Positions 30,107-39,492 of a stretch of DNA of 64,000 nt are shown here, piece after piece. The position numbers and the translations under genes are program-made. The stretch is from assembly GCF_946190275.1 (NCBI RefSeq), contig NZ_CAMHZQ010000005.1:1-64000 (forward strand). The letters are read 5' to 3'. Each line of letters opens with the position of its first letter. Positions within the stretch are counted from its first letter, which is position 1. The notes beneath the pieces are model-generated. The model made no database searches, was not told where the DNA came from, and was given only the letters and a program-made list of their open reading frames with translations. This stretch comes from Streptococcus mitis. Its GTDB lineage: Bacteria > Bacillota > Bacilli > Lactobacillales > Streptococcaceae.

Positions 30107-30865
30107 ATGGAAGAGTCAAAAGAATTAAATGCAGTTATTGATGTGATTATGTTAGCTGGAACCATTCTTCTCAAAAGTGGATCAGAGATTCATCGCGTAG
30201 AAGATACCATGATTCGGATTGCGCATTCGCAGGGGATTGTGGATTGCAATGTTCTTGCCATGCCTGCTGCCATCTTTTTTTCCATTGAAAATACCAATAT
30301 TTCGCGAATGAAACGCGTGACCTCATCTTCTTATAACATCGAAAAAGTCTGCGATGTGAACCAGATTTCTCGTCAGCTGGTTGGGGGGCGGATTGATTTA
30401 GAGACAGCCTTCAAGCAATTGACTGCTTTGCAAGCCCAACCTCTTCCTTATACCAAGTTGCAGGTGACTCTGGCTGCGACCTTTAGTGCTCCTTTCTTTT
30501 CAATTATGTTTAGTGGAAATATCTACGACGCACTTGGGGCAGGAGTGGCTACCTTGTTTGGTTTTGCCTTTTCTCTCTATGTGGAAAAATTTATCCGAAT
30601 TCCCTTTGTGACAGCCTTTGCTGGAGCCTTTGTCTTTGGGATGATAGCTCAGTTTTGGGCTCGCTACACAGGCTTTCCCTCAACGGCAGATTTGATTATA
30701 GCTGGTGCGGTCATGCCTTTTGTACCAGGAATTGCCTTGACCAATGCGGTCCGTGATATTATGACTAACCACATAAACTCTGGTATGAGTAAGATGTTTG
30801 AATCCCTACTCATTACCCTTGCTTTAGGGGCAGGAACTTCTGTCGCCTTAGTATTGATGAACTAA
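30107..30865 (+). CDS. Threonine/serine exporter, ThrE N-terminal half (DUF1212)
   Basis: The 252-residue product has a soluble start with LKSGSEIHRVEDTMIRI, the ThrE signature, then about five membrane helices. It is the larger half of a split ThrE exporter. It ends one base before the gene for the smaller half. Confidence 0.85.
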   Translation: MEESKELNAVIDVIMLAGTILLKSGSEIHRVEDTMIRIAHSQGIVDCNVLAMPAAIFFSIENTNISRMKRVTSSSYNIEKVCDVNQISRQLVGGRIDLETAFKQLTALQAQPLPYTKLQVTLAATFSAPFFSIMFSGNIYDALGAGVATLFGFAFSLYVEKFIRIPFVTAFAGAFVFGMIAQFWARYTGFPSTADLIIAGAVMPFVPGIALTNAVRDIMTNHINSGMSKMFESLLITLALGAGTSVALVLMN

Positions 30866-30866
30866 T

Positions 30867-31307
30867 ATGACACTAACAACCTTTTTATTACAAGCAGTAG
30901 CAAGTCTTCTTGCCATTATCACTTTTTTAATCGTACTCAATGTGCAACGCTCTATGCTCTTACCTGGAGGGATTTTGGGCATGGCTGTCTGGCTAATCTA
31001 TCTCTTGCTCAAGGAACCAACCAATATTATTGTGGCTACTTTTATTGCAGCCATTATCGGTTCTTGTGTCAGCCAGATTTTGAGTATCCTTTATAAGACA
31101 CCTGCTGTGGTCTTTATCTTAGCCATCTTGGCACCTCTGGTTCCGGGTTATCTTTCTTATCGGACAACTGCCTTTTTTGTGACGGGAGATTACAGTCATG
31201 CCATTGCTAGTGCAACCTTGGTTGTTATGTTGGCTTTGGTGATTTCCATTGGAATGGCTAGTGGAACAGTGATTCTCAGACTGTATCATTATATAAAAAT
31301 ACATTGA
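30867..31307 (+). CDS. Threonine/serine exporter, small membrane half (ThrE_2, DUF3815)
   Basis: The 146-residue, four-helix membrane protein contains PLVPGYLSYRT, typical of the ThrE_2 half. It would assemble with the preceding subunit. An inverted repeat, TTTTCAGAAA/TTTTCTGAAAA (31319-31347), follows the stop and may act as a weak terminator. Confidence 0.82.
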   Translation: MTLTTFLLQAVASLLAIITFLIVLNVQRSMLLPGGILGMAVWLIYLLLKEPTNIIVATFIAAIIGSCVSQILSILYKTPAVVFILAILAPLVPGYLSYRTTAFFVTGDYSHAIASATLVVMLALVISIGMASGTVILRLYHYIKIH

Positions 31308-31361
31308 GTATTGTAGAGTTTTCAGAAACAAAAGAATTTTCTGAAAAATGAGACAAATAAA

Positions 31362-31402
31362 TTGACAACGCTTTCTATATGTGCTATTCTATATATAGAA
31401 AG
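31362..31402 (+). promoter_or_regulatory. Promoter with overlapping operator-like inverted repeat
   Basis: TTGACA (31362-31367), a 17-bp spacer and TATTCT (31385-31390). A perfect inverted repeat CTTTCTATAT (31371-31380) / ATATAGAAAG (31393-31402) straddles the -10 and reaches the ribosome site. A repressor bound here would block transcription; the regulator is not in view. Confidence 0.7.
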
Positions 31403-31413
31403 GAGGAAAAATC

Positions 31414-31734
31414 ATGAAAAAATCACTATTTTCCTTATTGTCTGTAAGTCTACTGACTTTGTTGGTCAGTGCCAGTCCGGTGAGTGCATCATCTAGTTCA
31501 AATGAGGTTGATAAAGGCTACACCTCTTTTAGAAGTGTATTCTATATTAAGCGTAATAAAACTATAAGACACTATTATGGAACGGCTTCTGCTATTCCCA
31601 CAACGTTTGATTATAAAGAAAATGTGGAGGGGAAATGGTACAGAGGGACTTTAACTTTAACATCAACCACTAGAACTGATAATGGGGGCTGGTACGCAAC
31701 TTATTCTGGACAACTAGTTACAGCTATACATTAA
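31414..31734 (+). CDS. Small secreted protein, family not recognised
   Basis: The 106-residue product has a clear signal peptide (MKKSLFSLLSVSLLTLLVSASPVSA, cleavage near residue 25). The mature part is rich in Tyr, Thr and Gly and ends YRGTLTL...NGGWYATYSGQLV. The next gene ends with the same pattern, so the two are related. There are no cysteines. A strong AAAGGAGG site is present. It could be a bacteriocin-like or surface-acting peptide; I do not recognise the family. Confidence 0.75.
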   Translation: MKKSLFSLLSVSLLTLLVSASPVSASSSSNEVDKGYTSFRSVFYIKRNKTIRHYYGTASAIPTTFDYKENVEGKWYRGTLTLTSTTRTDNGGWYATYSGQLVTAIH

Positions 31735-31753
31735 ATGAAAAGAGGTGCATCCC

Positions 31754-32068
31754 ATGCAGAGGAAGCGTATGTTATTTTATGTATCTTTTTTAACTCTTTT
31801 TCTTTTAGCTATCCCAGTCATGGTTTCTAGTTCGAGCTCAGAGTTTCAAAGTGGATTGCAAGAGAATCAGTTTATTGCCGAAAAGGTTAGTAAAACACTT
31901 GACAAGACATTTGATAAGAATATCAGAGAAATTCCGACTAGTCAGTTTTATCAAGAATTTGTAGATGAGATGGGAAGGACTTACTCAGGAAATTTAATCC
32001 TCCAGGAACTGATAACTGAGAATGGGACTTATAAAGCTACTTATGTTGGTGAACTCTATAGCAACTAA
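31754..32068 (+). CDS. Small secreted protein related to the preceding one
   Basis: The 104-residue product has an N-terminal hydrophobic export signal (MLFYVSFLTLFLLAIPVMVSS). Its C-terminus YSGNLILQELITENGTYKATYVGEL matches the preceding protein's end in spacing (Y-x-G-x-L ... NG-x-Y-x-ATY-x-G-x-L). I chose ATG 31754 because AGAGG lies eight bases upstream; an in-frame GTG at 31745 overlaps that site. Confidence 0.72.
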   Translation: MQRKRMLFYVSFLTLFLLAIPVMVSSSSSEFQSGLQENQFIAEKVSKTLDKTFDKNIREIPTSQFYQEFVDEMGRTYSGNLILQELITENGTYKATYVGELYSN

Positions 32069-32198
32069 TCATTATTTAAAACTGTGACGAATAAGAGGCT
32101 TGGTTTGGTGAATCAAGTCTTTTTTCTCTCTTTTACTGCCATTTGTGATAAAATAGTATAGAACGATTTTTTACATGAATGATAAAACAGAGGTAAAT

Positions 32199-33371
32199 AT
32201 GACAATCGGTATTGATAAGATTGGTTTTGCGACCAGTCAATATGTCTTGAAATTACAAGACTTAGCAGAAGCGAGGGGAATTGACCCTGAAAAATTAAGC
32301 AAAGGACTCTTACTCAAGGAATTGAGTATTGCGCCCCTAACTGAGGATATCGTGACCTTGGCGGCCAGTGCAAGTGACTCTATTTTAACTGAGCAAGAAA
32401 GACAAGAAATCGATATGGTCATTGTGGCGACTGAGTCAGGAATTGACCAGAGTAAAGCTGCGGCCGTCTTTGTGCATGGTTTGCTGGGAATCCAGCCTTT
32501 TGCTCGTAGTTTCGAGATTAAAGAAGCCTGCTATGGAGCGACAGCTGCCCTTCATTATGCCAAATTGCATGTGGAAAATTCTCCAGAGTCCAAGGTCTTG
32601 GTCATTGCCAGTGATATTGCCAAATATGGTATTGAAACTCCAGGAGAACCCACTCAGGGTGCTGGAAGTGTGGCCATGTTGATTACACAAAATCCGCGCA
32701 TTATGGCCTTTAATAATGACAATGTAGCTCAAACCCGTGACATCATGGATTTCTGGCGTCCAAATTACTCGACAACTCCGTATGTAAATGGTGTTTATTC
32801 TACCCAACAATATTTGGATAGTTTGAAAACGACTTGGCTTGAATACCAAAAACGCTACCAGCTTACTTTGGATGATTTTGCAGCTGTTTGTTTCCACTTG
32901 CCTTATCCTAAATTAGCCTTAAAAGGCTTGAAAAAAATCATGGATAAGAACTTGCCTCAAGTGAAAAAAGACCTCTTGCAAAAGCATTTTGACCAGTCTA
33001 TTCTCTACAGTCAAAAGGTGGGGAACATCTACACTGGTTCACTTTTCCTAGGACTTTTGTCTCTCTTGGAAAATACAGATAGCTTGAAGGCTGGGGATAA
33101 GATTGCCCTTTATAGTTACGGAAGTGGTGCTGTGGCTGAGTTCTTCAGTGGTGAATTGGTTGAAGGATATGAAGCCTATCTGGATAAAGACCGCTTGAAC
33201 AGGCTCAACCAACGAACTGCCCTGTCTGTTGCAGACTATGAAAAAGTCTTCTTTGAGGAAGTAGACTTGGATGGAACAAACTCTGCCCAGTTTGCTGGAT
33301 ATGAAAATCAAGATTTTGCCTTGGTTGAAATTGTTGACCACCAACGTCGTTATAGCAAGGTTGAAAAATAA
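32199..33371 (+). CDS. mvaS: Hydroxymethylglutaryl-CoA synthase
   Basis: The 390-residue product carries catalytic Cys111 in KEACYGATAAL, as in enterococcal MvaS. It condenses acetyl-CoA and acetoacetyl-CoA in the mevalonate pathway. I chose MTIGIDKIGF because AGAGG lies just upstream; an ATG eight codons earlier lacks a site. One base overlaps mvaA. Confidence 0.96.
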   Translation: MTIGIDKIGFATSQYVLKLQDLAEARGIDPEKLSKGLLLKELSIAPLTEDIVTLAASASDSILTEQERQEIDMVIVATESGIDQSKAAAVFVHGLLGIQPFARSFEIKEACYGATAALHYAKLHVENSPESKVLVIASDIAKYGIETPGEPTQGAGSVAMLITQNPRIMAFNNDNVAQTRDIMDFWRPNYSTTPYVNGVYSTQQYLDSLKTTWLEYQKRYQLTLDDFAAVCFHLPYPKLALKGLKKIMDKNLPQVKKDLLQKHFDQSILYSQKVGNIYTGSLFLGLLSLLENTDSLKAGDKIALYSYGSGAVAEFFSGELVEGYEAYLDKDRLNRLNQRTALSVADYEKVFFEEVDLDGTNSAQFAGYENQDFALVEIVDHQRRYSKVEK

Positions 33372-34645
33372 TGAAGATAAGTTGGAATGGATTTTCTAAA
33401 AAATCATACCAAGAGCGCCTCGAGCTGTTAAAAGCTCAGGCGCTCCTTAGTCCTGAGAGACAAGAGAGTTTGGAGCAGAATGAACAGATGAGTGTGACTG
33501 TGGCAGACCAGCTGAGTGAGAATGTGGTGGGAACTTTTTCTCTGCCTTATTCGTTGGTCCCAGAGGTTCTCGTTAACGGTCAGGAATACACAGTTCCCTA
33601 TGTGACAGAAGAACCGTCCGTGGTTGCTGCGGCCAGCTATGCAAGTAAAATCATCAAGCGAGCAGGTGGTTTTACTGCGCAAGTCCATGAGCGCCAGATG
33701 ATTGGGCAGGTAGCTCTTTATCAAGTTGCTAATCCTGAACAAGCTCAAGAGAAGATTGCAAACAAAAAGACTGAGCTCTTGGAACTTGCCAATCAAGCTT
33801 ATCCTTCTATCGTAAAACGAGGAGGTGGGGCGCGTGATTTGCATGTAGAGCAGATCAAAGGTGAAACAGACTTTCTCGTTGTTTATCTCCATGTTGATAC
33901 CCAAGAAGCTATGGGAGCCAATATGCTCAACACCATGCTGGAAACCTTGAAACCAGTCTTAGAAGAACTCAGTCAGGGACAGAGTCTCATGGGAATTCTG
34001 TCTAATTACGCGACCGATTCTCTGGTGACAGCAAGCTGTCGCATCGCCTTTCGCTACTTGAGCCGCCAGAAGGACAAAGGACGAGAGATTGCGGAGAAAA
34101 TAGCTTTGGCTAGCCAATTTGCACAGGCTGATCCTTATCGAGCCACTACCCACAATAAAGGAATTTTTAACGGTATTGATGCCATTTTGATTGCCACTGG
34201 TAATGACTGGCGTGCCATTGAGGCGGGAGCCCATGCCTTTGCCAGTCGAGATGGACATTACCAAGGTATTAGCTCTTGGCGCCTAGACTTGGAAACAGAA
34301 GAATTGGTTGGTGAGATGACTCTGCCCATGCCTGTAGCGACCAAGGGTGGTTCTATCGGCCTCAACCCTCGTGTAGCCCTCAGTCATGAGCTACTGGGAA
34401 ATCCTTCTGCCAAAGAATTAGCCCAGCTTATCGTTTCTATCGGTCTCGCCCAAAACTTTGCGGCCCTCAAAGCCTTGGTGAGTACAGGAATCCAGCAAGG
34501 CCACATGAAATTGCAGGCCAAATCCTTGGCACTCCTAGCAGGTGCCAGTGAGTCCGAGGTAGCTCCCTTAGTTGAGCGACTCATCGCAGATAAAAACTTT
34601 AACTTAGAGACAGCCCAGCGCTATCTCGAAAATTTAAGATCATAA
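33371..34645 (+). CDS. mvaA: Hydroxymethylglutaryl-CoA reductase (class II)
   Basis: The 424-residue class II enzyme contains MPVATKGGSIGLNP and the GTGNDWRA-like nucleotide region (IATGNDWRAIEAGAHA). It reduces HMG-CoA to mevalonate, which feeds undecaprenyl phosphate synthesis. It forms a two-gene operon with mvaS. Confidence 0.96.
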   Translation: MKISWNGFSKKSYQERLELLKAQALLSPERQESLEQNEQMSVTVADQLSENVVGTFSLPYSLVPEVLVNGQEYTVPYVTEEPSVVAAASYASKIIKRAGGFTAQVHERQMIGQVALYQVANPEQAQEKIANKKTELLELANQAYPSIVKRGGGARDLHVEQIKGETDFLVVYLHVDTQEAMGANMLNTMLETLKPVLEELSQGQSLMGILSNYATDSLVTASCRIAFRYLSRQKDKGREIAEKIALASQFAQADPYRATTHNKGIFNGIDAILIATGNDWRAIEAGAHAFASRDGHYQGISSWRLDLETEELVGEMTLPMPVATKGGSIGLNPRVALSHELLGNPSAKELAQLIVSIGLAQNFAALKALVSTGIQQGHMKLQAKSLALLAGASESEVAPLVERLIADKNFNLETAQRYLENLRS

Positions 34646-34676
34646 AAAACTCAGACGAATTGGTCTGAGTTTTTTT
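34644..34676 (+). terminator. mvaA / scrR bidirectional terminator
   Basis: AAAAAACTCAGAC pairs with GTCTGAGTTTTTT across a 6-nt loop, between the convergent mvaA and scrR genes. Confidence 0.85.
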
Positions 34677-34680
34677 GTGT

Positions 34681-35646
34681 TTAAATACTTTTTCCTGGTA
34701 ATAATGTAACTGGTAAAAAGTAACCAGTTGTTGCGACTTCCTTGCCTTCGATCTTCTGTAAGAGAAGGTCAACAGTGAGTTGGGCAATCTCTTTCAAGGG
34801 TTGCTTGATAGTAGTCAATTGAGGGTAGTAATTCTCGATAAAGTAGGTTCCATCATAGCCGATGACCTTGAGCTCTTCAGGGACAGAAATGCCCAGCTCT
34901 TGAGCGATTTTAATGACCAGAATAGCTGTTAAGTCATCTGAAGCAAAAATGGCGTCTGGCTTTTGTCGAGTCAAGATATTCTTGATTTCCATTTCTTTTC
35001 TGACGGGCGAAAAGTCACTGGAAACATTGATAATAGGAGCTTGGGGGAGTACAGAAGCAAAGCCAGCGTGGCGCAGTCCAGTTGGCGAATTGGAATTGTC
35101 ATTCCCTGTAATCATGATGATAGACTGGGCGCCTGTCTTAACCAAGGTCTGGGCAGCAAGAACTCCACCAGCATAGTTGTCAGAGGAGACGACTGGAATG
35201 TCTGGTGACAGATTTCGGTCAAAGGAAATAATTGGTGCTGTCACTCGATTGTAGTCTTCGATTCCCAAGTTGTGACTACCAGAAATGATGCCGTCCACCT
35301 GATTGGCTTCCAACATTTCGATGTATTCGCGTTCCTTCTCAGAATCGTGCTCACTGTTGCAGATGATGGTCTTGTAACCATTCTTAAAGAGTTGGTGTTC
35401 CAACTTATCAATCAATTCTGCATAGAAAACGTTGGAAATATTGGGGAAAATTAAACCGATTAACTTAGCTGATTTTCCTTGTAAACTGCGAGCCAGATTG
35501 TTGGGTTTGTAGCCCAATTCTCGCATGGCTTCATTGACTTTTTGGATGGTTTTCTCAGATAGATAACCCTTTTTATTGATAACCCGAGAAACGGTAGTAG
35601 GGCTGACGCCTGCAAGTTTGGCGACATCAGTTAGTTTTGCGACCAT
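34681..35646 (-). CDS. scrR: Sucrose operon repressor ScrR (LacI family)
   Basis: The 321-residue product has an N-terminal LacI helix-turn-helix (LTDVAKLAGVSPTTVSRVIN) followed by a periplasmic-binding-like effector domain. It represses scrA and scrB in the absence of sucrose or its phosphate. The start overlaps the scrB stop by 20 bases, so the two are co-transcribed. Confidence 0.93.
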   Translation of the reverse strand: MVAKLTDVAKLAGVSPTTVSRVINKKGYLSEKTIQKVNEAMRELGYKPNNLARSLQGKSAKLIGLIFPNISNVFYAELIDKLEHQLFKNGYKTIICNSEHDSEKEREYIEMLEANQVDGIISGSHNLGIEDYNRVTAPIISFDRNLSPDIPVVSSDNYAGGVLAAQTLVKTGAQSIIMITGNDNSNSPTGLRHAGFASVLPQAPIINVSSDFSPVRKEMEIKNILTRQKPDAIFASDDLTAILVIKIAQELGISVPEELKVIGYDGTYFIENYYPQLTTIKQPLKEIAQLTVDLLLQKIEGKEVATTGYFLPVTLLPGKSI

Positions 35647-37081
35647 AATCTAATTCATAGTAAGTTCCAGTTGGGTTTCCAGACTTGATCAGGATACCAT
35701 TTTGGTCCGCATGTGGGAAGACACGACCAGAAAATACTTTTTCTCCTTTATTGATGAAAATTTCAAAGACAGAGTTATCGATGAAAATCGTAGCAGTAGT
35801 AGCCTTGTTATCGATAGGGCAAGAACGAGTAGTCCCAAATTCTTGGGCGTACTGTTCACCAGCCTGGCTACGATCCACTGTCACTTGACCATTTACAAGG
35901 TCAAAGTTGATGGAAAGTCCCTTTCCTTCTTGATCAGCAAGTAAGATAATCTCGCTCTGGCTATTGGCTTCCAAGTTGAGTTCAAGTTCGTAGGTGTTAT
36001 TGGTTTGAGCATGGTTTGAGAAGGCTTCTTCAGAAGCACGAAGGTCCTTGATAGCCGCAACTGGGTATTGGTAGAGTTTGCCATCTTTGATAGTCAGTTC
36101 TTTGACCAAAGAGAAGGTTCCTTGGTGGTCAAAACGGTCAGATGGGTAAGAAACATCTGGTAATCCAAGCCAGCTAACTGCTAGAGCACGTCCATCAGGA
36201 GCGTTGAAGGCTTGGGTAGCATAGGCTTCGAAACCGTAATCCATGTTTTGAAGTTGAGACACATCTACCATTTTAGCATTTTCAGGGTCAAAGGAAGCCC
36301 CAATTTTATACATATTTGGATAGATATTGTTGTAGTCTAGAACATCTTTATTCAATCCTTGTGGGCAGTAGAGAAGGACAGGTTGCTCTCCTACAAAGAC
36401 AAGATTTGGACATTCCATCATATAGGCAGTTCGGTCGTTAGCAAAGTCAAGGTCACCAACAGCTTGCCAGTTTGTGTAGTCGTTGTCAATAGCTTTGTAG
36501 AGACGGACGAAGCCTTTTTTCTCCAAGTCCTGTCCACCGACGATAGCATAATATTGACCCTTGAAGTTAAAAATTTGTGGATCGCGGAAGTGGTCTGTAG
36601 AGTCTGCTGGCTGGTCAATCAAGATCTTGTCAATCTTCGTAATCTTACCATCCTTGTCCATCACAGCACCGATCTGGTATGGGTGACGGATCCAGTTTTC
36701 ATCGCGGACATTTCCTGTATAAAATAGAAACAAGTTATCGCCAAACTGCATGGCAGAACCAGAGTAGGCACCGTGGCTATCTAATGGAGTATCAGGCAAA
36801 ACTTTGACTCCAGTTTCTGTGAAGTGAACCAAGTCCTCACTTTCCAACTGCACCCAAGATTTCAAACCGTGGGCTGCACCAAAAGGAAAATTCTGGTAAA
36901 AGAGGATCCACTTGCCATCAAAGTAAGAAAAGCCATTTGGGTCGTTGAGAAGTCCTGTTTTTGGCTCAACATGGTAATGAGTATGCCATGGAGATTGTGC
37001 CATATTTTCCTTAATATTCTTAATTTCTTCTTGCGTCCAGTCTTGATAAAGTCTGTAACGACGCTCAGTAGTCCATTCCAT
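35627..37081 (-). CDS. scrB: Sucrose-6-phosphate hydrolase (GH32)
   Basis: The 484-residue GH32 enzyme has the nucleophile motif LLNDPNG (Asp47), the transition-state motif FRDPQIF and the acid/base motif MMECPNL. It splits sucrose-6-phosphate, made by ScrA, into glucose-6-phosphate and fructose. Confidence 0.96.
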   Translation of the reverse strand: MEWTTERRYRLYQDWTQEEIKNIKENMAQSPWHTHYHVEPKTGLLNDPNGFSYFDGKWILFYQNFPFGAAHGLKSWVQLESEDLVHFTETGVKVLPDTPLDSHGAYSGSAMQFGDNLFLFYTGNVRDENWIRHPYQIGAVMDKDGKITKIDKILIDQPADSTDHFRDPQIFNFKGQYYAIVGGQDLEKKGFVRLYKAIDNDYTNWQAVGDLDFANDRTAYMMECPNLVFVGEQPVLLYCPQGLNKDVLDYNNIYPNMYKIGASFDPENAKMVDVSQLQNMDYGFEAYATQAFNAPDGRALAVSWLGLPDVSYPSDRFDHQGTFSLVKELTIKDGKLYQYPVAAIKDLRASEEAFSNHAQTNNTYELELNLEANSQSEIILLADQEGKGLSINFDLVNGQVTVDRSQAGEQYAQEFGTTRSCPIDNKATTATIFIDNSVFEIFINKGEKVFSGRVFPHADQNGILIKSGNPTGTYYELDYGRKTN

Positions 37082-37116
37082 TCTTTCATTCCTCCAAAAA
37101 TCTTATCACTTTTAAT

Positions 37117-37130
37117 AGTAACCGTTTTCG
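37117..37130 (-). promoter_or_regulatory. cre-like site upstream of scrB
   Basis: On the minus strand CGAAAACGGTTACT matches the CcpA consensus TGnAAnCGnTnnCA at all but the two end positions. It lies 36 bp before scrB. Confidence 0.45.
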
Positions 37131-37170
37131 GAAAAAAAAGCAAGCCTTTTATGTTAAAAAAGAGAAAAAA

Positions 37171-37188
37171 CTGTCAAACGTTTGTCAT
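37171..37188. promoter_or_regulatory. ScrR operator, scrB side
   Basis: CTGTCAAACGTTTGTCAT has a CAAACG/CGTTTG core with a central CG step, as expected for a LacI-family site. Confidence 0.6.
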
Positions 37189-37352
37189 AAAATAAATGCA
37201 GAAAATCAATCACATTTTCACGAAAATATGAAAGATAATGAAAAAAAGCCTTTTAACTAAGATTTCAAACTTGTTTTTTAAGGAATTCCTGCTAAAACAG
37301 TCAAAATCAATCAATCTAAAGCGTGTCCACTAAGTGGATAGAATATTTTTTC

Positions 37353-37390
37353 TGCAAAACGCTTGACATATTTTTAAAACATGATAAAAT
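37353..37390 (+). promoter_or_regulatory. scrA promoter overlapped by a ScrR operator
   Basis: TTGACA (37363-37368), a 16-bp spacer and TAAAAT (37385-37390). The -35 is part of an operator-like TGCAAAACGCTTGACA (37353-37368) similar to the scrB-side site. Confidence 0.7.
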
Positions 37391-37407
37391 AATAGTCGTA
37401 GGGCGGA

Positions 37408-37421
37408 TAAAATCGCTTTCA
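37408..37421 (+). promoter_or_regulatory. cre-like site in the scrA leader
   Basis: TAAAATCGCTTTCA matches the CcpA consensus at every defined base but one. It lies downstream of the promoter, where CcpA acts as a roadblock. Confidence 0.5.
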
Positions 37422-37457
37422 AACAAGAACAAAATTTTTATAAGGAGATTTTTGCAA

Positions 37458-39344
37458 ATGAACAATCAGGAAATTGCAAAAAAAGTCATCGATGCCTTGG
37501 GCGGACGTGAAAATGTCAACAGTGTAGCTCACTGTGCGACTCGTCTACGTGTCATGGTAAAAGATGAAGGAAAAATCAATAAAGAAGTGATTGAGAACTT
37601 GGAAAAAGTTCAAGGTGCTTTCTTTAACTCAGGTCAATACCAAATCATCTTTGGTACAGGTACAGTTAACAAAATGTACGATGAAGTTGTTGCACTTGGT
37701 TTGCCAACATCATCTAAAGATGACATGAAAGCAGAAGCTGCTAAACAAGGGAACTGGTTCCAACGTGCTATCCGTACTTTCGGTGACGTTTTCGTTCCAA
37801 TCATCCCAGTTATCGTAGCGACAGGTCTCTTCATGGGTGTGCGTGGTCTTTTCAATGCTCTTGAAATGCCACTTCCAGGAGACCTTGCAACTTACACACA
37901 AATCTTGACAGATACAGCCTTCATCATCTTGCCAGGTTTGGTTGTTTGGTCAACCTTCCGTGTATTCGGTGGAAATCCTGCCGTTGGTATCGTTCTTGGT
38001 ATGATGCTTGTTTCTGGCTCACTTCCAAACGCTTGGGCAGTTGCTCAAGGTGGTGAAGTAACAGCTATGAACTTCTTTGGTTTCATCCCTGTTGTTGGTT
38101 TGCAAGGTTCCGTTCTTCCAGCCTTCATCATCGGGGTTGTCGGAGCTAAATTTGAAAAACTTGTTCGCAAGGTCGTTCCAGATGTCATTGACCTCTTGGT
38201 AACACCATTCGTTACACTTTTGGTTATGTCTATCCTTGGACTCTTTGTCATCGGGCCAGTCTTCCACGTCGTTGAAAACTACATCCTTATCGCTACAAAA
38301 GCGATCCTTAACATGCCATTTGGTCTTGGTGGTTTCTTGATTGGTGGGGTTCACCAATTGATCGTCGTGTCAGGTGTGCACCACATCTTCAACTTGCTTG
38401 AAGTTCAATTGCTTGCTGCTGACCATGCTAACCCATTCAACGCTATCATCACAGCTGCTATGACAGCTCAAGGTGCTGCAACTGTTGCGGTTGGTGTTAA
38501 AACTAAAAATCCAAAACTAAAAACACTTGCTTTCCCAGCTGCTCTTTCTGCCTTCCTAGGTATTACAGAGCCTGCTATCTTCGGGGTGAACTTGCGCTTC
38601 CGTAAACCATTCTTCCTTTCATTGATTGCTGGTGCAATCGGTGGTGGATTGGCTTCTATCCTCGGACTTGCTGGTAATGGTAGTGGTATCACCATCATCC
38701 CTGGTACAATGCTTTATGTTGGTAACGGACAACTTGCCCAATACCTTCTTATGGTAGCTGTATCATTTGCACTTGGTTTTGCCCTTACTTACATGTTTGG
38801 TTATGAGGATGAAAAAGAAGTTGCTACTGAAGTAGAGACAGAACGTTTGGTCCAAGAAGAAACAACTGGTAACATTCCAGCAGCTCTTCAAAATGAAACA
38901 CTTGTAACTCCTATCGTTGGTGACGTTGTAGCTCTTGCTGATGTTAATGATCCAGTCTTCTCAAGTGGAGCTATGGGACAAGGTATCGCTGTGAAACCTA
39001 GCCAAGGTGTGGTTTATGCACCAGCTGATGCTGAAGTTTCAATCGCCTTTGCAACAGGTCACGCCTTCGGTTTGAAAACAACTAATGGTGCTGAAGTCTT
39101 GATCCACGTTGGTATCGACACTGTAACAATGAACGGTGAAGGTTTCGAACAAAAAGTTGCCCAAGGTGACAAGGTTAAAGCTGGCGATGTTCTTGGAACA
39201 TTTGACTCAAACAAAATCGCTGCAGCTGGACTTGATGATACAACAATGGTTATTGTTACTAACACAGCTGACTTCTCTTCAGTAGCTCCAGTCGCAACAG
39301 GTTCAGTTGCGAAGGGGGATGCACTTATCGAAGTGAAAGCCTAA
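37458..39344 (+). CDS. scrA: Sucrose-specific PTS enzyme IIBCA
   Basis: The 628-residue product has all three PTS domains. EIIB phospho-site Cys26 is in AHCATRLRV. The EIIC membrane part spans about residues 100-460, and an EIIA domain carries His550 in VLIHVGIDTV. It imports sucrose as sucrose-6-phosphate. I chose ATG 37458 (AAGGAGA upstream); an in-frame start 45 codons earlier lies within the promoter and is rejected. Confidence 0.96.
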   Translation: MNNQEIAKKVIDALGGRENVNSVAHCATRLRVMVKDEGKINKEVIENLEKVQGAFFNSGQYQIIFGTGTVNKMYDEVVALGLPTSSKDDMKAEAAKQGNWFQRAIRTFGDVFVPIIPVIVATGLFMGVRGLFNALEMPLPGDLATYTQILTDTAFIILPGLVVWSTFRVFGGNPAVGIVLGMMLVSGSLPNAWAVAQGGEVTAMNFFGFIPVVGLQGSVLPAFIIGVVGAKFEKLVRKVVPDVIDLLVTPFVTLLVMSILGLFVIGPVFHVVENYILIATKAILNMPFGLGGFLIGGVHQLIVVSGVHHIFNLLEVQLLAADHANPFNAIITAAMTAQGAATVAVGVKTKNPKLKTLAFPAALSAFLGITEPAIFGVNLRFRKPFFLSLIAGAIGGGLASILGLAGNGSGITIIPGTMLYVGNGQLAQYLLMVAVSFALGFALTYMFGYEDEKEVATEVETERLVQEETTGNIPAALQNETLVTPIVGDVVALADVNDPVFSSGAMGQGIAVKPSQGVVYAPADAEVSIAFATGHAFGLKTTNGAEVLIHVGIDTVTMNGEGFEQKVAQGDKVKAGDVLGTFDSNKIAAAGLDDTTMVIVTNTADFSSVAPVATGSVAKGDALIEVKA

Positions 39345-39361
39345 TCTTTCCTAGCTAAATG

Positions 39362-39393
39362 AAAACGAACAAATGATATGTTTGTTCGTTTTT
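39362..39393 (+). terminator. scrA terminator
   Basis: AAAACGAACAAA pairs with TTTGTTCGTTTT over a 7-nt loop. Confidence 0.8.
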
Positions 39394-39456
39394 GCTTGAA
39401 TGGTAAGATTTACAGAGGAAAATCTAAAAAATAGAGAAATTTAGACTTTCGAAATA

Positions 39457-39465
39457 TGCTATAAT
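39457..39465 (+). promoter_or_regulatory. scrK promoter (extended -10)
   Basis: TGC-TATAAT lies 28 bp before scrK; no clear -35. Confidence 0.6.
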
Positions 39466-39492
39466 AAAGAAAATAAAAACAAGAGGTTTATC

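Noticed and set aside
37323..37457. 45-codon N-terminal extension of ScrA
   Set aside because: It would start upstream of the promoter and operator; the AAGGAGA site supports ATG 37458.
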